NCBI RefSeq assembly: GCF_003234085.1
Contig: NZ_QKSD01000001.1
Span: forward strand, 62,001 to 126,000
Direction: 5' to 3'
DNA: 64,000 nucleotides
From: Curtobacterium sp. MCPF17_052
GTDB lineage: Bacteria; Actinomycetota; Actinomycetes; Actinomycetales; Microbacteriaceae
Position numbers and translations under genes: made by a program. Each line of letters starts with the position of its first letter. Position 1 is the first letter of the stretch. This document shows positions 9,927 through 18,600 of this stretch, in pieces. The notes under the pieces were generated by a model. It ran no database searches and was not told the DNA's origin. It saw nothing but the letters and a program-made list of their open reading frames with translations.

Positions 9927-11075
9927 TCAGGACCCGGAGTCGGACTGGCCGTTGCCGACGGCCGACACGAAGGTCGCGCCGTCGTCGCTGAACGCGGTGA
10001 TCCACCCCGAGGCGTTCACCGTGATCGGCCCGGCGGTGGCGGTGCCTCGGCCGGCCGGACCCGTGAACTGCGCCCGGAACGTCGCCGAGCCCGCCGAACG
10101 GGTCTCGACCGCCCACCCCTTCGACGCCCAACCCCCGACGGCAACCGACGGTCGCGCATCGAGCGTCCATTCCTGGCCGGAGTAGGTGTTCGCCGGGTCC
10201 TCGCCGTAGGCGTAGAAGCTGCAGCCGTCGGGAGCCGCGGAGGTCGAGGCAACACAGGCGTCCACCCACGCGTCCACGGCCTTCGACGCCGCCTGCGCCC
10301 CCGCGTCGGTCAGGGTCGTCGCCACCACGACCGGGGTGCCGGCAGCGCCGAAGCCGGGGACCGCCGCGGTCGAGTCCGTCGCCGTGAACCACTTGCCCCC
10401 GTCGAGGTGCACCCCGTACGAGCCCGGGAACGCCCGGAGGTCAGCACCACCGGAAGCGTCGGTCCCGACGTCGACGCCCGCGACCTGCACGGTGCTGCGT
10501 GGCGGCCCCTGCACGACGACCTGCACCGACCCCAGCGCGGGCGCCCGCAGCGACCAGACGGGGAAGACACCCCAGTCGGTGCCGGACCGCTCGAGTTCGA
10601 ACGTCGCCGGGACGATCCGGCCCGCCTGGGTCAGCACGGCCTGGACGGTCGCCCGGTCCGGCCCCTGCTGGACGGAGGTGATCCGGTGCGCCGTGATCTT
10701 GTCCCCGGCACGCGCGTAGGCCGCGTCCGTGAGGAGCACGTCGTCGCGACCGCGGTCGATGCCGGCGGTCCGGAGGGCGTCGGCGAGGTGGCCGTGCTCG
10801 ACGTCGTCCAGGAAGGACTCCACGGGCCGCTCGGCCGAGTGGCTGTCCGATCCGACCGACCACCCGATGCCCCCGGCGACGACGAGCAGGACCACTGCTG
10901 CGACACCGGCCACGATCCCGACGACCACGCCACGGCGCATCGGTCGACGCCCGCCGCTCGAGGTTGGCGCCGACTGGGTGACGGTCATGGCGGGCGGCAG
11001 CACACGGTCGCCGTGCAACGACTCGTCGTCCGGCACCGACTCCCAGCCCGGCGTGCGGTCAGCTCGGTCGGTCAT
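9927..11075 (-). CDS. Membrane-anchored protein with large extracytoplasmic region, unknown function
   Basis: A 382-residue protein from this ATG. An arginine-rich cytoplasmic segment (GGRRPMRRG) precedes one transmembrane helix (VVVGIVAGVAAVVLLVVAGGIGW), so most of the protein is outside. After the helix comes a small alpha/beta region (ESFLDDVEHGHLADALRTAG to TQAGRIVPATFELER), then a beta-rich region with PPRSTVQVAGVDV. It contains two cysteines (VDACVAS and DGCSF) that could form a disulfide. The start was chosen because GGGGGA lies just before it; an ATG at 11093 is possible. Not assigned to a known family. Confidence 0.6.
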   Translation of the reverse strand: MTDRADRTPGWESVPDDESLHGDRVLPPAMTVTQSAPTSSGGRRPMRRGVVVGIVAGVAAVVLLVVAGGIGWSVGSDSHSAERPVESFLDDVEHGHLADALRTAGIDRGRDDVLLTDAAYARAGDKITAHRITSVQQGPDRATVQAVLTQAGRIVPATFELERSGTDWGVFPVWSLRAPALGSVQVVVQGPPRSTVQVAGVDVGTDASGGADLRAFPGSYGVHLDGGKWFTATDSTAAVPGFGAAGTPVVVATTLTDAGAQAASKAVDAWVDACVASTSAAPDGCSFYAYGEDPANTYSGQEWTLDARPSVAVGGWASKGWAVETRSAGSATFRAQFTGPAGRGTATAGPITVNASGWITAFSDDGATFVSAVGNGQSDSGS

Positions 11076-11150
11076 CGGTCCCCCATGGTCCATCGGTCAG
11101 CGCTTCCCAGGAATCGTACCGGCCGGGGCGGGGGCGGGCCGCGCCTCCCG

Positions 11151-11606
11151 TCAGTCCTGTGGACGGACCGGCGGCCGCTGTGACCCCTGTGGATGACTCG
11201 CCTGCCAGCGCACCGCGGAGATGCCGCCGACGACGGTCACGAGGGCGACGACGACCGCACCCACCACGAAGGGACTGAGGGCGTAGCCCGTGGGGAACAC
11301 CAGGAGCTCCGCGACGTCGGACCGGACCAGGGCGTAGCCCACCGCGCCGACCCCGAGCATGACCAGGTAGGTGGTCGCGGCGGCGACCAGACCGGTGACG
11401 CCGGGGTTGCCCTCCCGGGCGCCCATCGCGGTCGAGAGGAACACGACGAGCGCGGCACCGACGACCATTGCCGGGCCGAGGTACGGGGTCGCGTCGGGCT
11501 GGCGGATCGCCTCGGCATCGGCGAGCAGGGCTTCGAAGCCCGCCACCGCGATGACGAGCGCGATGAAGAGGACGGACGTCATCGTCGCCACCAACCACCG
11601 GGACAT
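11151..11606 (-). CDS. Small four-helix membrane protein, unknown function
   Basis: A 151-residue protein with four predicted transmembrane helices: near 7-24, 44-62, 71-92 and 108-130. The C-terminal tail is short, polar and cytoplasmic (RWQASHPQGSQRPPVRPQD). No catalytic motif is visible. It lies 42 nt after the CBU_0592-like gene on the same strand and is probably co-transcribed with it. Confidence 0.6.
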   Translation of the reverse strand: MSRWLVATMTSVLFIALVIAVAGFEALLADAEAIRQPDATPYLGPAMVVGAALVVFLSTAMGAREGNPGVTGLVAAATTYLVMLGVGAVGYALVRSDVAELLVFPTGYALSPFVVGAVVVALVTVVGGISAVRWQASHPQGSQRPPVRPQD

Positions 11607-11648
11607 GGGCCGATCGTAGCCCTCCCCTGCTGGCGGGCAGCGACGTGA

Positions 11649-12323
11649 CTACGGGGCGTCGGCGCGTTCCGGCTCGGGGGCGTGGTCGGCGGGCCGCGGG
11701 GTCGTGTCGTGCCGGGTCCGGTGCTGCTGGGTCGCGTGCTGTTGGGTCGCGTGCTGTTGGGTCGCGTGCTGTTGGGTCGCGTGCTGTTGGGTCGCGGCTC
11801 GGACGAGGGCGAGGGCGATCGTCGCGGTGATGACGGGGACGGACTCCGTCATCGGGGCGGGGGCATCGGTGCCGGTTCCGGTGCCGGTGCTGGCTCCGGC
11901 TCCGGCTCCGGGCGCTTCCACGGCCGGGAGGCTCGGGGCCGCGTCGGCGACGGACGTCACGTCGTCGTCGTGGTCGCGGAGCGCGGGACCGATGACGGGG
12001 ACGACCGCAGTGGTCGCCGGCAGTTCGGCGTGGAGGTCGGGGAGCCGGTTCTCGGACGACCCGGTCGCGCGACGGCCGCGGGCTCGGCGCAGACCCATCC
12101 GGACCAGGACGACGGCCGCGACAACCGCCCAGATGCCGTTGACGATGGTCGACGGCACGGCGTGGTGCGCGGCGACGTTGACCGCCACGGAGACTCCTCC
12201 GACCAGGTTGAACAGCTGGTACACCGGGCCGTTCGGGATCTTGCCGAGCGAGAAGAGCAGGTAACCAGCAAGAACGGTCACTGCTCCGAACCATCCGAGG
12301 AACTCGATGACACCGACGAACAC
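11649..12323 (-). CDS. CBU_0592-like membrane protein with TQQHA-repeat tail
   Basis: A 224-residue protein with a GTG start. Residues 1-75 match the short CBU_0592-type membrane domain: GWFGAVTVLAGYLLFSLGKI, then GPVYQLFNLVGGVSVAVNVAAHH and VNGIWAVVAAVVLV (three helices). The function of that family is unknown. The remaining 145 residues are low complexity: an acidic and Ala/Gly/Thr-rich linker, then five copies of TQQHA, then a Pro/Glu/Arg end. The repeat comes from a five-unit 15-bp array, so its copy number may vary between strains. Confidence 0.62.
   Translation of the reverse strand: MFVGVIEFLGWFGAVTVLAGYLLFSLGKIPNGPVYQLFNLVGGVSVAVNVAAHHAVPSTIVNGIWAVVAAVVLVRMGLRRARGRRATGSSENRLPDLHAELPATTAVVPVIGPALRDHDDDVTSVADAAPSLPAVEAPGAGAGASTGTGTGTDAPAPMTESVPVITATIALALVRAATQQHATQQHATQQHATQQHATQQHRTRHDTTPRPADHAPEPERADAP
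11721..11795. repeat. Five-copy 15-bp tandem repeat inside a coding region
   Basis: The unit GTGCTGTTGGGTCGC occurs five times head to tail, with a single T-to-C change in the first copy. Because the unit is a multiple of three, it encodes TQQHA on the minus strand and can gain or lose copies without a frameshift. Confidence 0.9.
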
Positions 12324-12541
12324 GCGCGACTCCGGGCACGACGAGGAGCGCCCGTTTCGAGGGGCGTCCGAGAGGGAGATGGGCAGCCGCGAGCGCGGGC
12401 CCGAGCAGCATCGTAAACGGAGCCGGCGGGCGGCGGAAGTGGGAGCGGCGTGGCGGGGTGGCCCCGGTGGTGGGGGGGGTGGCGCTCGGCCTCGCGGCGC
12501 CTGTCCCCCGGCGCTCCGCCTGACCGTCTCGCAGGCACCGG
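12324..12541. other. Intergenic region between pilO and the CBU_0592-like gene
   Basis: No gene seen. On the minus strand TACGAT near 12410 could be a -10 element for the downstream membrane-protein gene, but the matching -35 (TTCCGC) is poor. There is no clear terminator for the pilus operon; only short GC-rich inverted repeats are present. Confidence 0.3.
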
Positions 12542-13318
12542 TCAGCCGACCGCCGTTGGCGATCCGGACGGCGCCGACGTCGCGGCCGCGCCGGATGCCG
12601 AGGACCCGAGTGCTTCATCGGCCTGACTCGCGTGCACGACGTAGATGTACCCGGCGAGCGACCACGACTGGGCGGTGGCAGAGTCCTCCTTCGTCGTCTG
12701 CGAGAGCGAGTCGACCAGGAACAGACGCTGCCCGTGCTGCAGTCGTTTCGCGACGTCGAGGGCCTGCTCGTAGCTCGTCGCGTCCACCGCGATCGTCACC
12801 GGGAGGAGGTCGAACGTGTTCGAGGTGATCTGATCGTTGCGGTAGGGCTGCGGCGCGGCGGGTGCTGCCGGGCTGCTGGGCGAGGGTACAGCGGTCGCAG
12901 TGGGGGCCGGCGTCGGCGATGCCGTCGGAGTGGATCCGGCCCCTGCCTGCGCCCCGGCCGCGTCCGTCAACGGGACGTACGCGCTGAGTGCGCCGAAGGT
13001 GAGGGACGTGAGTTGCACGCCCGATGACGACACGGCCTCGTCGACCTCACGAGTGAAGCCCGCGGTGTCCGGGGTGGACGGAACGGACTTCTGGAGTTCG
13101 GCGAGCGCCCGCTGCGATCGAGGGAGTTCCCGGAAGTCCGCCTCGAGCTTGCGCAGAACATCGCGATTCGTGGTGTTGGTCGACTCGATCGTGGCGCGCT
13201 GGGCGTCGTCGGCAGCAGCAGAGGCGAGCTGCGGCTGGATGCCGATGAACCAGCCACCAGCGACGAGGACCGCAGCGGCCATACCGGCCCCGATCAGGGA
13301 GAGCTTGTGCTTGTCCAC
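12542..13318 (-). CDS. pilO: Type IV pilus inner-membrane alignment protein PilO-like
   Basis: PilO pairs with PilN to link the cytoplasmic PilM ring to the pilus base. The 258-residue protein has one N-terminal helix (LSLIGAGMAAAVLVAGGWFIG), then a coiled-coil-like region (ATIESTNTTNRDVLRKLEADFRELPRSQRALAELQ, cited in parts) and a ferredoxin-like C-terminal part (TFDLLPVTIAVDATSYEQALDVAKRL). A Pro/Ala/Thr-rich linker near 140-175 is an unusual insertion. The GTG start (13316-13318) overlaps the pilN stop region; AGGCGG is about 9 nt upstream. A TTG nearer the stop is too close to that RBS. Confidence 0.75.
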   Translation of the reverse strand: MDKHKLSLIGAGMAAAVLVAGGWFIGIQPQLASAAADDAQRATIESTNTTNRDVLRKLEADFRELPRSQRALAELQKSVPSTPDTAGFTREVDEAVSSSGVQLTSLTFGALSAYVPLTDAAGAQAGAGSTPTASPTPAPTATAVPSPSSPAAPAAPQPYRNDQITSNTFDLLPVTIAVDATSYEQALDVAKRLQHGQRLFLVDSLSQTTKEDSATAQSWSLAGYIYVVHASQADEALGSSASGAAATSAPSGSPTAVG

Positions 13319-13319
13319 C

Positions 13320-14132
13320 TTAGTCAACCGCCTTGTACTCGTACGTCTCGTCGAAGGCTGCCGGTCCGAGCTCGAGGGACACCTGCCCGGTGAAAGCGGC
13401 ACCCTCATCGGCACTCGCAACGGCGGTGATGCTGGCGCCGACGTATCCCGGCACCTGCTGCAGGCTGTCCGACAGGCTCGGGATCGACGGAACCGTCGGG
13501 CTGCTGATCGTGATGTCGATGGTGGCGACCCGGCTCTGCGCCAGAGGCACCGTCGACTGCCCGAAGCCCTTCAGCGGGTCCATCGAACTCACCGTCAGGC
13601 CGGTGATCGTCGTGTCGGCGGGAAGCGCTGCGCCGACGGAGCCGAGGACTTCCGACCAGTCGATCTGAGCGGCCCCGCCGACGGCCTGAGCGGCCTTGAT
13701 GAGGTCGGTCTCGCGTAGTACCGTCCGGACGTCGCTGAAGCGCAGCTGCTCCTGCAGCACTCCTGCCCCGTCCGCCTGACTCCGGGTCAGATCGGCGCCG
13801 GCTCGGAGGCTCTCGGCCGTGGCCGCACCGGTCGCGAGCACGACTACGACGCCCACCACGACCACGGCGAGCCAGGCCCGACGCGCGGACGCCCGTGCTC
13901 GGCGCTCGTCCGCGACCTCCATCGGCAGCAGGTCGACCCGCGGCTCCGCCCCGACCGCTTGGATTGGTGTCCGCCGACCCCGCCGGGCACGTCCGGGCTC
14001 CGAAAGGGGGCGGTCGACCTGTGGCTCAGCGGGTTCTTCCCTGGCCCGGCCCTCACGCACGCCCAGACGACGGCCGAGTCCCCGGGCTCGCCCACGCCGG
14101 TCGTCGATGACGTTGACATCGAGTTTGCTCAT
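13320..14132 (-). CDS. pilN: Type IV pilus assembly protein PilN-like
   Basis: PilN is a bitopic membrane protein whose cytoplasmic tail docks to PilM. This one has 270 residues. The PilM-binding motif of the family, usually near the start (NLLP), appears here as RVDLLPMEV about 66 residues in, after an Arg/Glu-rich extension that is probably cytoplasmic and disordered. It is followed by a helix (AWLAVVVVGVVVVLATGAAT) and an extracytoplasmic alpha/beta domain. The ATG overlaps the pilM stop as ATGA. Confidence 0.75.
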   Translation of the reverse strand: MSKLDVNVIDDRRGRARGLGRRLGVREGRAREEPAEPQVDRPLSEPGRARRGRRTPIQAVGAEPRVDLLPMEVADERRARASARRAWLAVVVVGVVVVLATGAATAESLRAGADLTRSQADGAGVLQEQLRFSDVRTVLRETDLIKAAQAVGGAAQIDWSEVLGSVGAALPADTTITGLTVSSMDPLKGFGQSTVPLAQSRVATIDITISSPTVPSIPSLSDSLQQVPGYVGASITAVASADEGAAFTGQVSLELGPAAFDETYEYKAVD

Positions 14133-15181
14133 GCTGCTCTGCTCCCGACCGCGAGGCCGTAGGCGACCGTGATGGACTCACGCTGACGCGCGATGTCGTC
14201 GCTGCTGATCGAACGTGCGAGGACGGCGTCCGCGAATGCGTCGCCGCGCTCGACCGGCAACCGGGTTTGCCGCGACAACGCTTCGGCGAAGCCGTGCATC
14301 CGTGAACCGCCGCCGGTCAGCAGGACCGAGCTGACCGGTTGGTCGGGCCGGGTGTTGACGAAGTAGTTGATGGTGTTGCGGAGGCTCGCGAGCACCTCGC
14401 CGACTGCCTCTGTGGTGATCGCGACGGCTTTGACGTCGTCAGGTGTGCGTGCGCCGTCACCCATGCCGAGCCACTGTTTGACCGATTCGGCTTCCTCGGT
14501 CGGGATCTCCAGCCGCCCGCTGAGCGTCCGGGTCACGTCGTTGCCACCGCTCGGGATGATCCGCACGAACTGCGGCGTCCCGTCCGTCGCCACGACGACA
14601 CTCGTCGTGTCCGCTCCGAGCTCGATGAGGGCGACCGTGCCGGGGAGACGCCGACGCGTGATCAACGTCCGGGTCAGTGCGAACGGGATCAGGTCGACGC
14701 CGGCGGGGGTGAGACCTGCCAACTGAACGGCTCGGACGTTCGCGAGCACAGCGTCCTTCACCGCGGCGATCAGCAGCCCGGAAACCGTCGGTCCGCTCTC
14801 GCCGGTCCCTGCGGAGGTCGCGTAGAAGTCGAGGATCGCGTCGCCGACCGGGACGGGGAGCATGTCCTGGACCTGGAACGGCAGGCTCTCTCGCATCTGG
14901 GCGTAGGGGACGTGCGGAATTGTGAGGTCGCGGGCGAGCACGCGTTGATTTCCCATGCCCAGGACCACGCGACGGGACCGGAACCGGCCCGTGCGCCAGA
15001 GGTCTCGCAGTGCCTGTGCGACGGTGTTGGGCTCCAAGACCTCGCCGCGGCTTATTGCGCCGACCGGGGCCGGCACCTCAGCGACGCGGAGGACCGAGGG
15101 CTTTGCCTTGTCGGGATCACCGACCTCGACTGCCCGGATCGACGTACCGGTGAGGTCGACCCCGACGATGCTCTTCGCCAT
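14129..15181 (-). CDS. pilM: Type IV pilus assembly protein PilM (actin-like ATPase)
   Basis: PilM is a cytoplasmic FtsA-like ATPase that forms a ring with PilN/PilO below the pilus. The 350-residue protein begins MAKSIVGVDLTGTSIRAVEVG, the first phosphate-binding loop. VALIELGADTTSVVVATDG is the second, and SSVLLTGGGSRMHGFAEALS carries the adenosine motif. The ATG at 15181 is chosen because it starts the conserved domain. It sits 25 nt after pilD and overlaps pilN. Confidence 0.88.
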   Translation of the reverse strand: MAKSIVGVDLTGTSIRAVEVGDPDKAKPSVLRVAEVPAPVGAISRGEVLEPNTVAQALRDLWRTGRFRSRRVVLGMGNQRVLARDLTIPHVPYAQMRESLPFQVQDMLPVPVGDAILDFYATSAGTGESGPTVSGLLIAAVKDAVLANVRAVQLAGLTPAGVDLIPFALTRTLITRRRLPGTVALIELGADTTSVVVATDGTPQFVRIIPSGGNDVTRTLSGRLEIPTEEAESVKQWLGMGDGARTPDDVKAVAITTEAVGEVLASLRNTINYFVNTRPDQPVSSVLLTGGGSRMHGFAEALSRQTRLPVERGDAFADAVLARSISSDDIARQRESITVAYGLAVGSRAA

Positions 15182-15206
15182 ACTCACTGCTTTCAACAGG
15201 GACTGG

Positions 15207-16046
15207 TCAGACCAGACCGAACGAACGGACGTACGCGGACCACAGCTGCGCACCGACGAAGACGCCGAGCCACGCGCCGATCAGCATCGACGGTCCGAAG
15301 GGAATCCCGCCGCGCCACCGCGCACGTCCGATGACGAGGAGGACGACGGCGAAGATACCGCCGACGAGGAATGCTCCGAAAGCTCCCACTGCGAGGGGTC
15401 CCCATCCGAGGTACGCGAGGACGAAGCCAAGTACGACCGAGAGTTTGACGTCGCCGAGCCCCATCCCGCCAGGCACGGCGAGGGCCAGCGTGAGGTACAC
15501 GGCGCCGAGGCCGACAGCACCTATCGCTGCCCGTCCGAACGCTCCCCAGTCCCCGCTGAGCGCTGACGCGACAGCCAACAGGACCACCAGGACGATTGCC
15601 GACGAGTAGGTGACAGGGTTCGGGAGACGGTGGGTGTCGAGGTCGATGAGGGCCAACGCAACGCTGGCCGCCATGAGGTAGAGCAGCGCGACGAGTACCA
15701 CCCAACGGCCCGCGTACCCAGGCTGGTCGACGCGCAAACCGGGGCGCACGATGACGGCCACGAGGACGAACAGCACCGCGGTACCGGCCTCGACAGCGGG
15801 ATACCGGTACGGAATCGGGACGCGACAGTCTCGGCATCGGCCACGGAGCGCGATCCACGAGAGCACCGGGACGTTGTCGCGCCGTCGGATCGCATGCGAG
15901 CAGTTGGGGCACGAGCTCGGCGGGCTCACCACCGACACACCGGCAGGCACCCGGTGGACGACGACGTTGAGGAACGACCCGATCACCAAGCCCAGCACCG
16001 CCGTCACTGACAGGGCGAGTCCGACCGGCAGTGACGCGATGATCAT
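15207..16046 (-). CDS. pilD: Prepilin peptidase / N-methyltransferase
   Basis: An aspartyl membrane protease that cleaves the leader from type IV prepilins after glycine and methylates the new N-terminus. It has 279 residues and about eight helices. The cytoplasmic zinc-binding cysteines of the methyltransferase domain are present (C46, C49, C71, C74). The two protease aspartate motifs are LIDLDTHRLPN (133-143) and GMGLGDVKL (194-202). The ATG overlaps the TGA of the preceding minor pilin gene. It would process the five prepilin-like proteins of this locus. Confidence 0.92.
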   Translation of the reverse strand: MIIASLPVGLALSVTAVLGLVIGSFLNVVVHRVPAGVSVVSPPSSCPNCSHAIRRRDNVPVLSWIALRGRCRDCRVPIPYRYPAVEAGTAVLFVLVAVIVRPGLRVDQPGYAGRWVVLVALLYLMAASVALALIDLDTHRLPNPVTYSSAIVLVVLLAVASALSGDWGAFGRAAIGAVGLGAVYLTLALAVPGGMGLGDVKLSVVLGFVLAYLGWGPLAVGAFGAFLVGGIFAVVLLVIGRARWRGGIPFGPSMLIGAWLGVFVGAQLWSAYVRSFGLV

Positions 16047-17917
16047 CGGCAGACCCCCGCGGGCGTCCGAGCACAGACACCGTTGGCCTGGAAGGCGGGC
16101 TGGACCTCGACTTGGGTGGTCACGCCGTAGGAAGTCGAGACCGGCTGGAGGAACTTCGGCGGTGCCGTCGTCAAGAACCGGCTGTCGTACACGTAGTCCT
16201 TCGCGAATCCAGTGGAGATCGTCCCGCCGCCGGTGGCGACGATGCCGCGCCAGTTCTGTGCGATGGAGCCTTTCACGGTCAGCGTCCCCAGCGGACGACC
16301 GAGGTCGTAGTTCTGGTTCCAAAACGTCCCGGCGTTGCTCGCGATCCCAGCGTCGACCTCGAAGTCCTCGCCCCCATTCCTGCGAAGCAGCGACGCGCTC
16401 GTACACGCCGTCCCCGAGAAGCTCGAACACTTCGCCGGGTTCCAGATCTCGACGGCGTCCTGGCCGACGAGCCCGAGCACATCGGTGTTCGCGTTGACGT
16501 ACGTGACGTTTCCGGTGAGCCAGATCGTGCCGGACGCAGCTATGGTCATCGCTCCCGAAAAGCCGCCCGAGAGGAAGACGTCGCCCTCGGTGCAGCTGTA
16601 GGTGTCGGAGACCGAGCCGGTCCTCCAGAAGGTGGTGCCGTACTGGCTGTAGGAGCCGCCGTTCATCCACTCGCCGGCGACCGGGTAGCCGGCTCCGTTG
16701 CTGTACGTCGAGGTCGCGGAAGTCGTCGCTGTCCCGTTCGAGACGTTGACCTTCGTGTTGCAGTAGGTGTTCGAGAACCCGCTCGGGAAGGCAGATCCCC
16801 AGTAGTTGACGTTCGTCGGGGTGTTGGTCTGCGGAACGTCCTGCACGAACACGAGGTTCGAGGGCAGGGTGGGGATCGTCGCCCCGTTCGCGCTCTGCAG
16901 CGCGCTGACGGTACCGCAGAGAGACGCAGCGCGGGCGGTGTCCGACGCGGAGGTCGAACCGTCAGCGGCCGTCCTGAACTGGGTGGCCTTCGTCCATGGC
17001 GATCGCACCGTCATCGTGCCGTCTCCGTTCAACTTGACGGTCGTCGGACCCGTGTAGAGGCACCCCGGACGCGGAACCAACGTCGGGAGGTCTGCACGGG
17101 CTTCCTGAGACATGTTCGAGTTCAGCGCCGGCAGGCCGAGGTAGGCCGCCGACTCGGGTGTCCCTCCCAGGTACGTCGAACTCGCACACCCACTGGGTCG
17201 ATTTACCGTGCCGTCGTGGTCTTCGACACTTCCGTTGAAGACCGCGCCGCACGAGGTGAAGGTGTCATTCGTCCGGATCGGCCCGTTGAGGACGTCTCGG
17301 GCCGCGAACTGCACGTACCCACACGTGTTCGACACGTTTGTCTGCCACTGGTAGTTGGACGTGCAATTCGCGCCGGTGATCGACGGCTGCGCCGACTCGT
17401 AGTTGGTGAAGTACAGGTAATTGATGAAGCCGTCGCCCTTGAGGTTCGCGACGATCGACCGCGTCGTCATCCCGCTCTTCCCTGTGACCCGGACCTTGAG
17501 GATGCCCTGAGCGGCGTATTGGGAGTTGTCGACCTCGTACCGGTACCACTCGTCGTTCGTCTTCGGTACGCCGACCCAACCCACGAATGCGGGGTTCGTC
17601 GTGCCGTTCGGCCCGAGCCCCTGGAACACGGCGTTCGCCGTGCTGCTGAACTGCGCGTTCGCTGTCGTGCCGTAGACGGCGTACCCATTGTCGTTGGAGA
17701 TCTTCGACTGGTAGTCCGCGAGTCCGGCGTAAGCGGCGGCAACAGCGTTCTGGTAGTCACGGTCGGATGCTGACTTCACGGCACCGGAGGTCGACAGGAC
17801 GAGCAGCCCTGCGACGACCATCATGAGGACGGTACCGAAGATGATCACGTTCGCGAGGACGATGCCACGGTCGTCGTCGTGCGCTCGCCGGAGTGCGGCT
17901 CGGAAGAGGCGGTTCAT
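16043..17917 (-). CDS. Large pilin-like protein, PilX/GspK-type candidate tip protein
   Basis: A 624-residue protein with a type IV pilin-like N-terminus: a short charged leader ending DDDRG, then a hydrophobic helix (IVLANVIIFGTVLMMVVAGLLVLS). If cleavage is after G18, position 5 of the mature protein is N23 rather than the usual Glu. Loss of Glu5 and large size are features of GspK/PilX-like proteins that cap pseudopili or pilus tips. The exported body is rich in Ser/Thr/Asn/Gly and holds several cysteines. It lies between the PilW-like gene and pilD, with ATGA overlaps on both sides. The tip role is inferred. Confidence 0.6.
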   Translation of the reverse strand: MNRLFRAALRRAHDDDRGIVLANVIIFGTVLMMVVAGLLVLSTSGAVKSASDRDYQNAVAAAYAGLADYQSKISNDNGYAVYGTTANAQFSSTANAVFQGLGPNGTTNPAFVGWVGVPKTNDEWYRYEVDNSQYAAQGILKVRVTGKSGMTTRSIVANLKGDGFINYLYFTNYESAQPSITGANCTSNYQWQTNVSNTCGYVQFAARDVLNGPIRTNDTFTSCGAVFNGSVEDHDGTVNRPSGCASSTYLGGTPESAAYLGLPALNSNMSQEARADLPTLVPRPGCLYTGPTTVKLNGDGTMTVRSPWTKATQFRTAADGSTSASDTARAASLCGTVSALQSANGATIPTLPSNLVFVQDVPQTNTPTNVNYWGSAFPSGFSNTYCNTKVNVSNGTATTSATSTYSNGAGYPVAGEWMNGGSYSQYGTTFWRTGSVSDTYSCTEGDVFLSGGFSGAMTIAASGTIWLTGNVTYVNANTDVLGLVGQDAVEIWNPAKCSSFSGTACTSASLLRRNGGEDFEVDAGIASNAGTFWNQNYDLGRPLGTLTVKGSIAQNWRGIVATGGGTISTGFAKDYVYDSRFLTTAPPKFLQPVSTSYGVTTQVEVQPAFQANGVCARTPAGVCR

Positions 17918-18600
17918 GGCGTCGGGCTCGCAGTCGAAGTCGTCGCGTACCCGACGTTGAAGAGGTACAGCGTGTTCTGGAGAGACGTGTTCCCCGCACG
18001 TCCGGCGGTGCCCGAACCGGCTTCGATGTTGACCTGTATCGCGCGGACGGCGGCGGGATTCGACGACGGGTTGCTGATCGGGGAACCGCTACCGTCGAGA
18101 TAGACGAAGAGGTTCCGGCCGTCCACAGTCGGAGACGCCACCGGGCCGCCAAGGGTGATGGTGCGGGACGGTGCGGCGGTCATCGGCGGGAACGTGTAAT
18201 AGCCGCCCGAGTCGGCCACGCCGTCCCACTGCTTCTCGAGCAGGAGCCCGCTCGCGCCGTCACGGACGAACTCGACCTGCGTCGGTCGCTGCGATGTCGA
18301 GCCGGAGAGGTTGACGTACGCGTAGAACGCCACGTCCGTCGGGGTCGCGCGCTGGATGGCAGCTTGGAAGGTTCCGTCGGCGAGGGGTAGCACCGTCGCA
18401 GCGTGGACGTACTGGCTGACCGCGTTCATGATGTTCGAGCCCTGCCGCATGCCCGACTCGCTGATCTGGTCGGTCGAGGCTGCCTTGACCGTCGCCGCGA
18501 AGAAGCCACCGACGGCGGCAAGGATGATCGTGGCCACACCCATCGCGACGAGAAGCTCGACGAGCGTGATCCCATGGTCGTCGCGGAGTCGGCCGCGCAT
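17914..18600 (-). CDS. Minor prepilin, PilW/PulJ-like
   Basis: A 228-residue prepilin. The leader MRGRLRDDHG is followed by ITLVELLVAMGVATIILAAV, giving a prepilin peptidase site after G10 with Glu at +5 (E15). The rest is a beta-rich secreted domain that includes QVNIEAGSGTAGRAGNTSLQ. Minor pilins of this type prime pilus assembly. The ATG overlaps the stop of the preceding PilV-like gene (ATGA). Confidence 0.78.
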   Translation of the reverse strand: MRGRLRDDHGITLVELLVAMGVATIILAAVGGFFAATVKAASTDQISESGMRQGSNIMNAVSQYVHAATVLPLADGTFQAAIQRATPTDVAFYAYVNLSGSTSQRPTQVEFVRDGASGLLLEKQWDGVADSGGYYTFPPMTAAPSRTITLGGPVASPTVDGRNLFVYLDGSGSPISNPSSNPAAVRAIQVNIEAGSGTAGRAGNTSLQNTLYLFNVGYATTSTASPTP

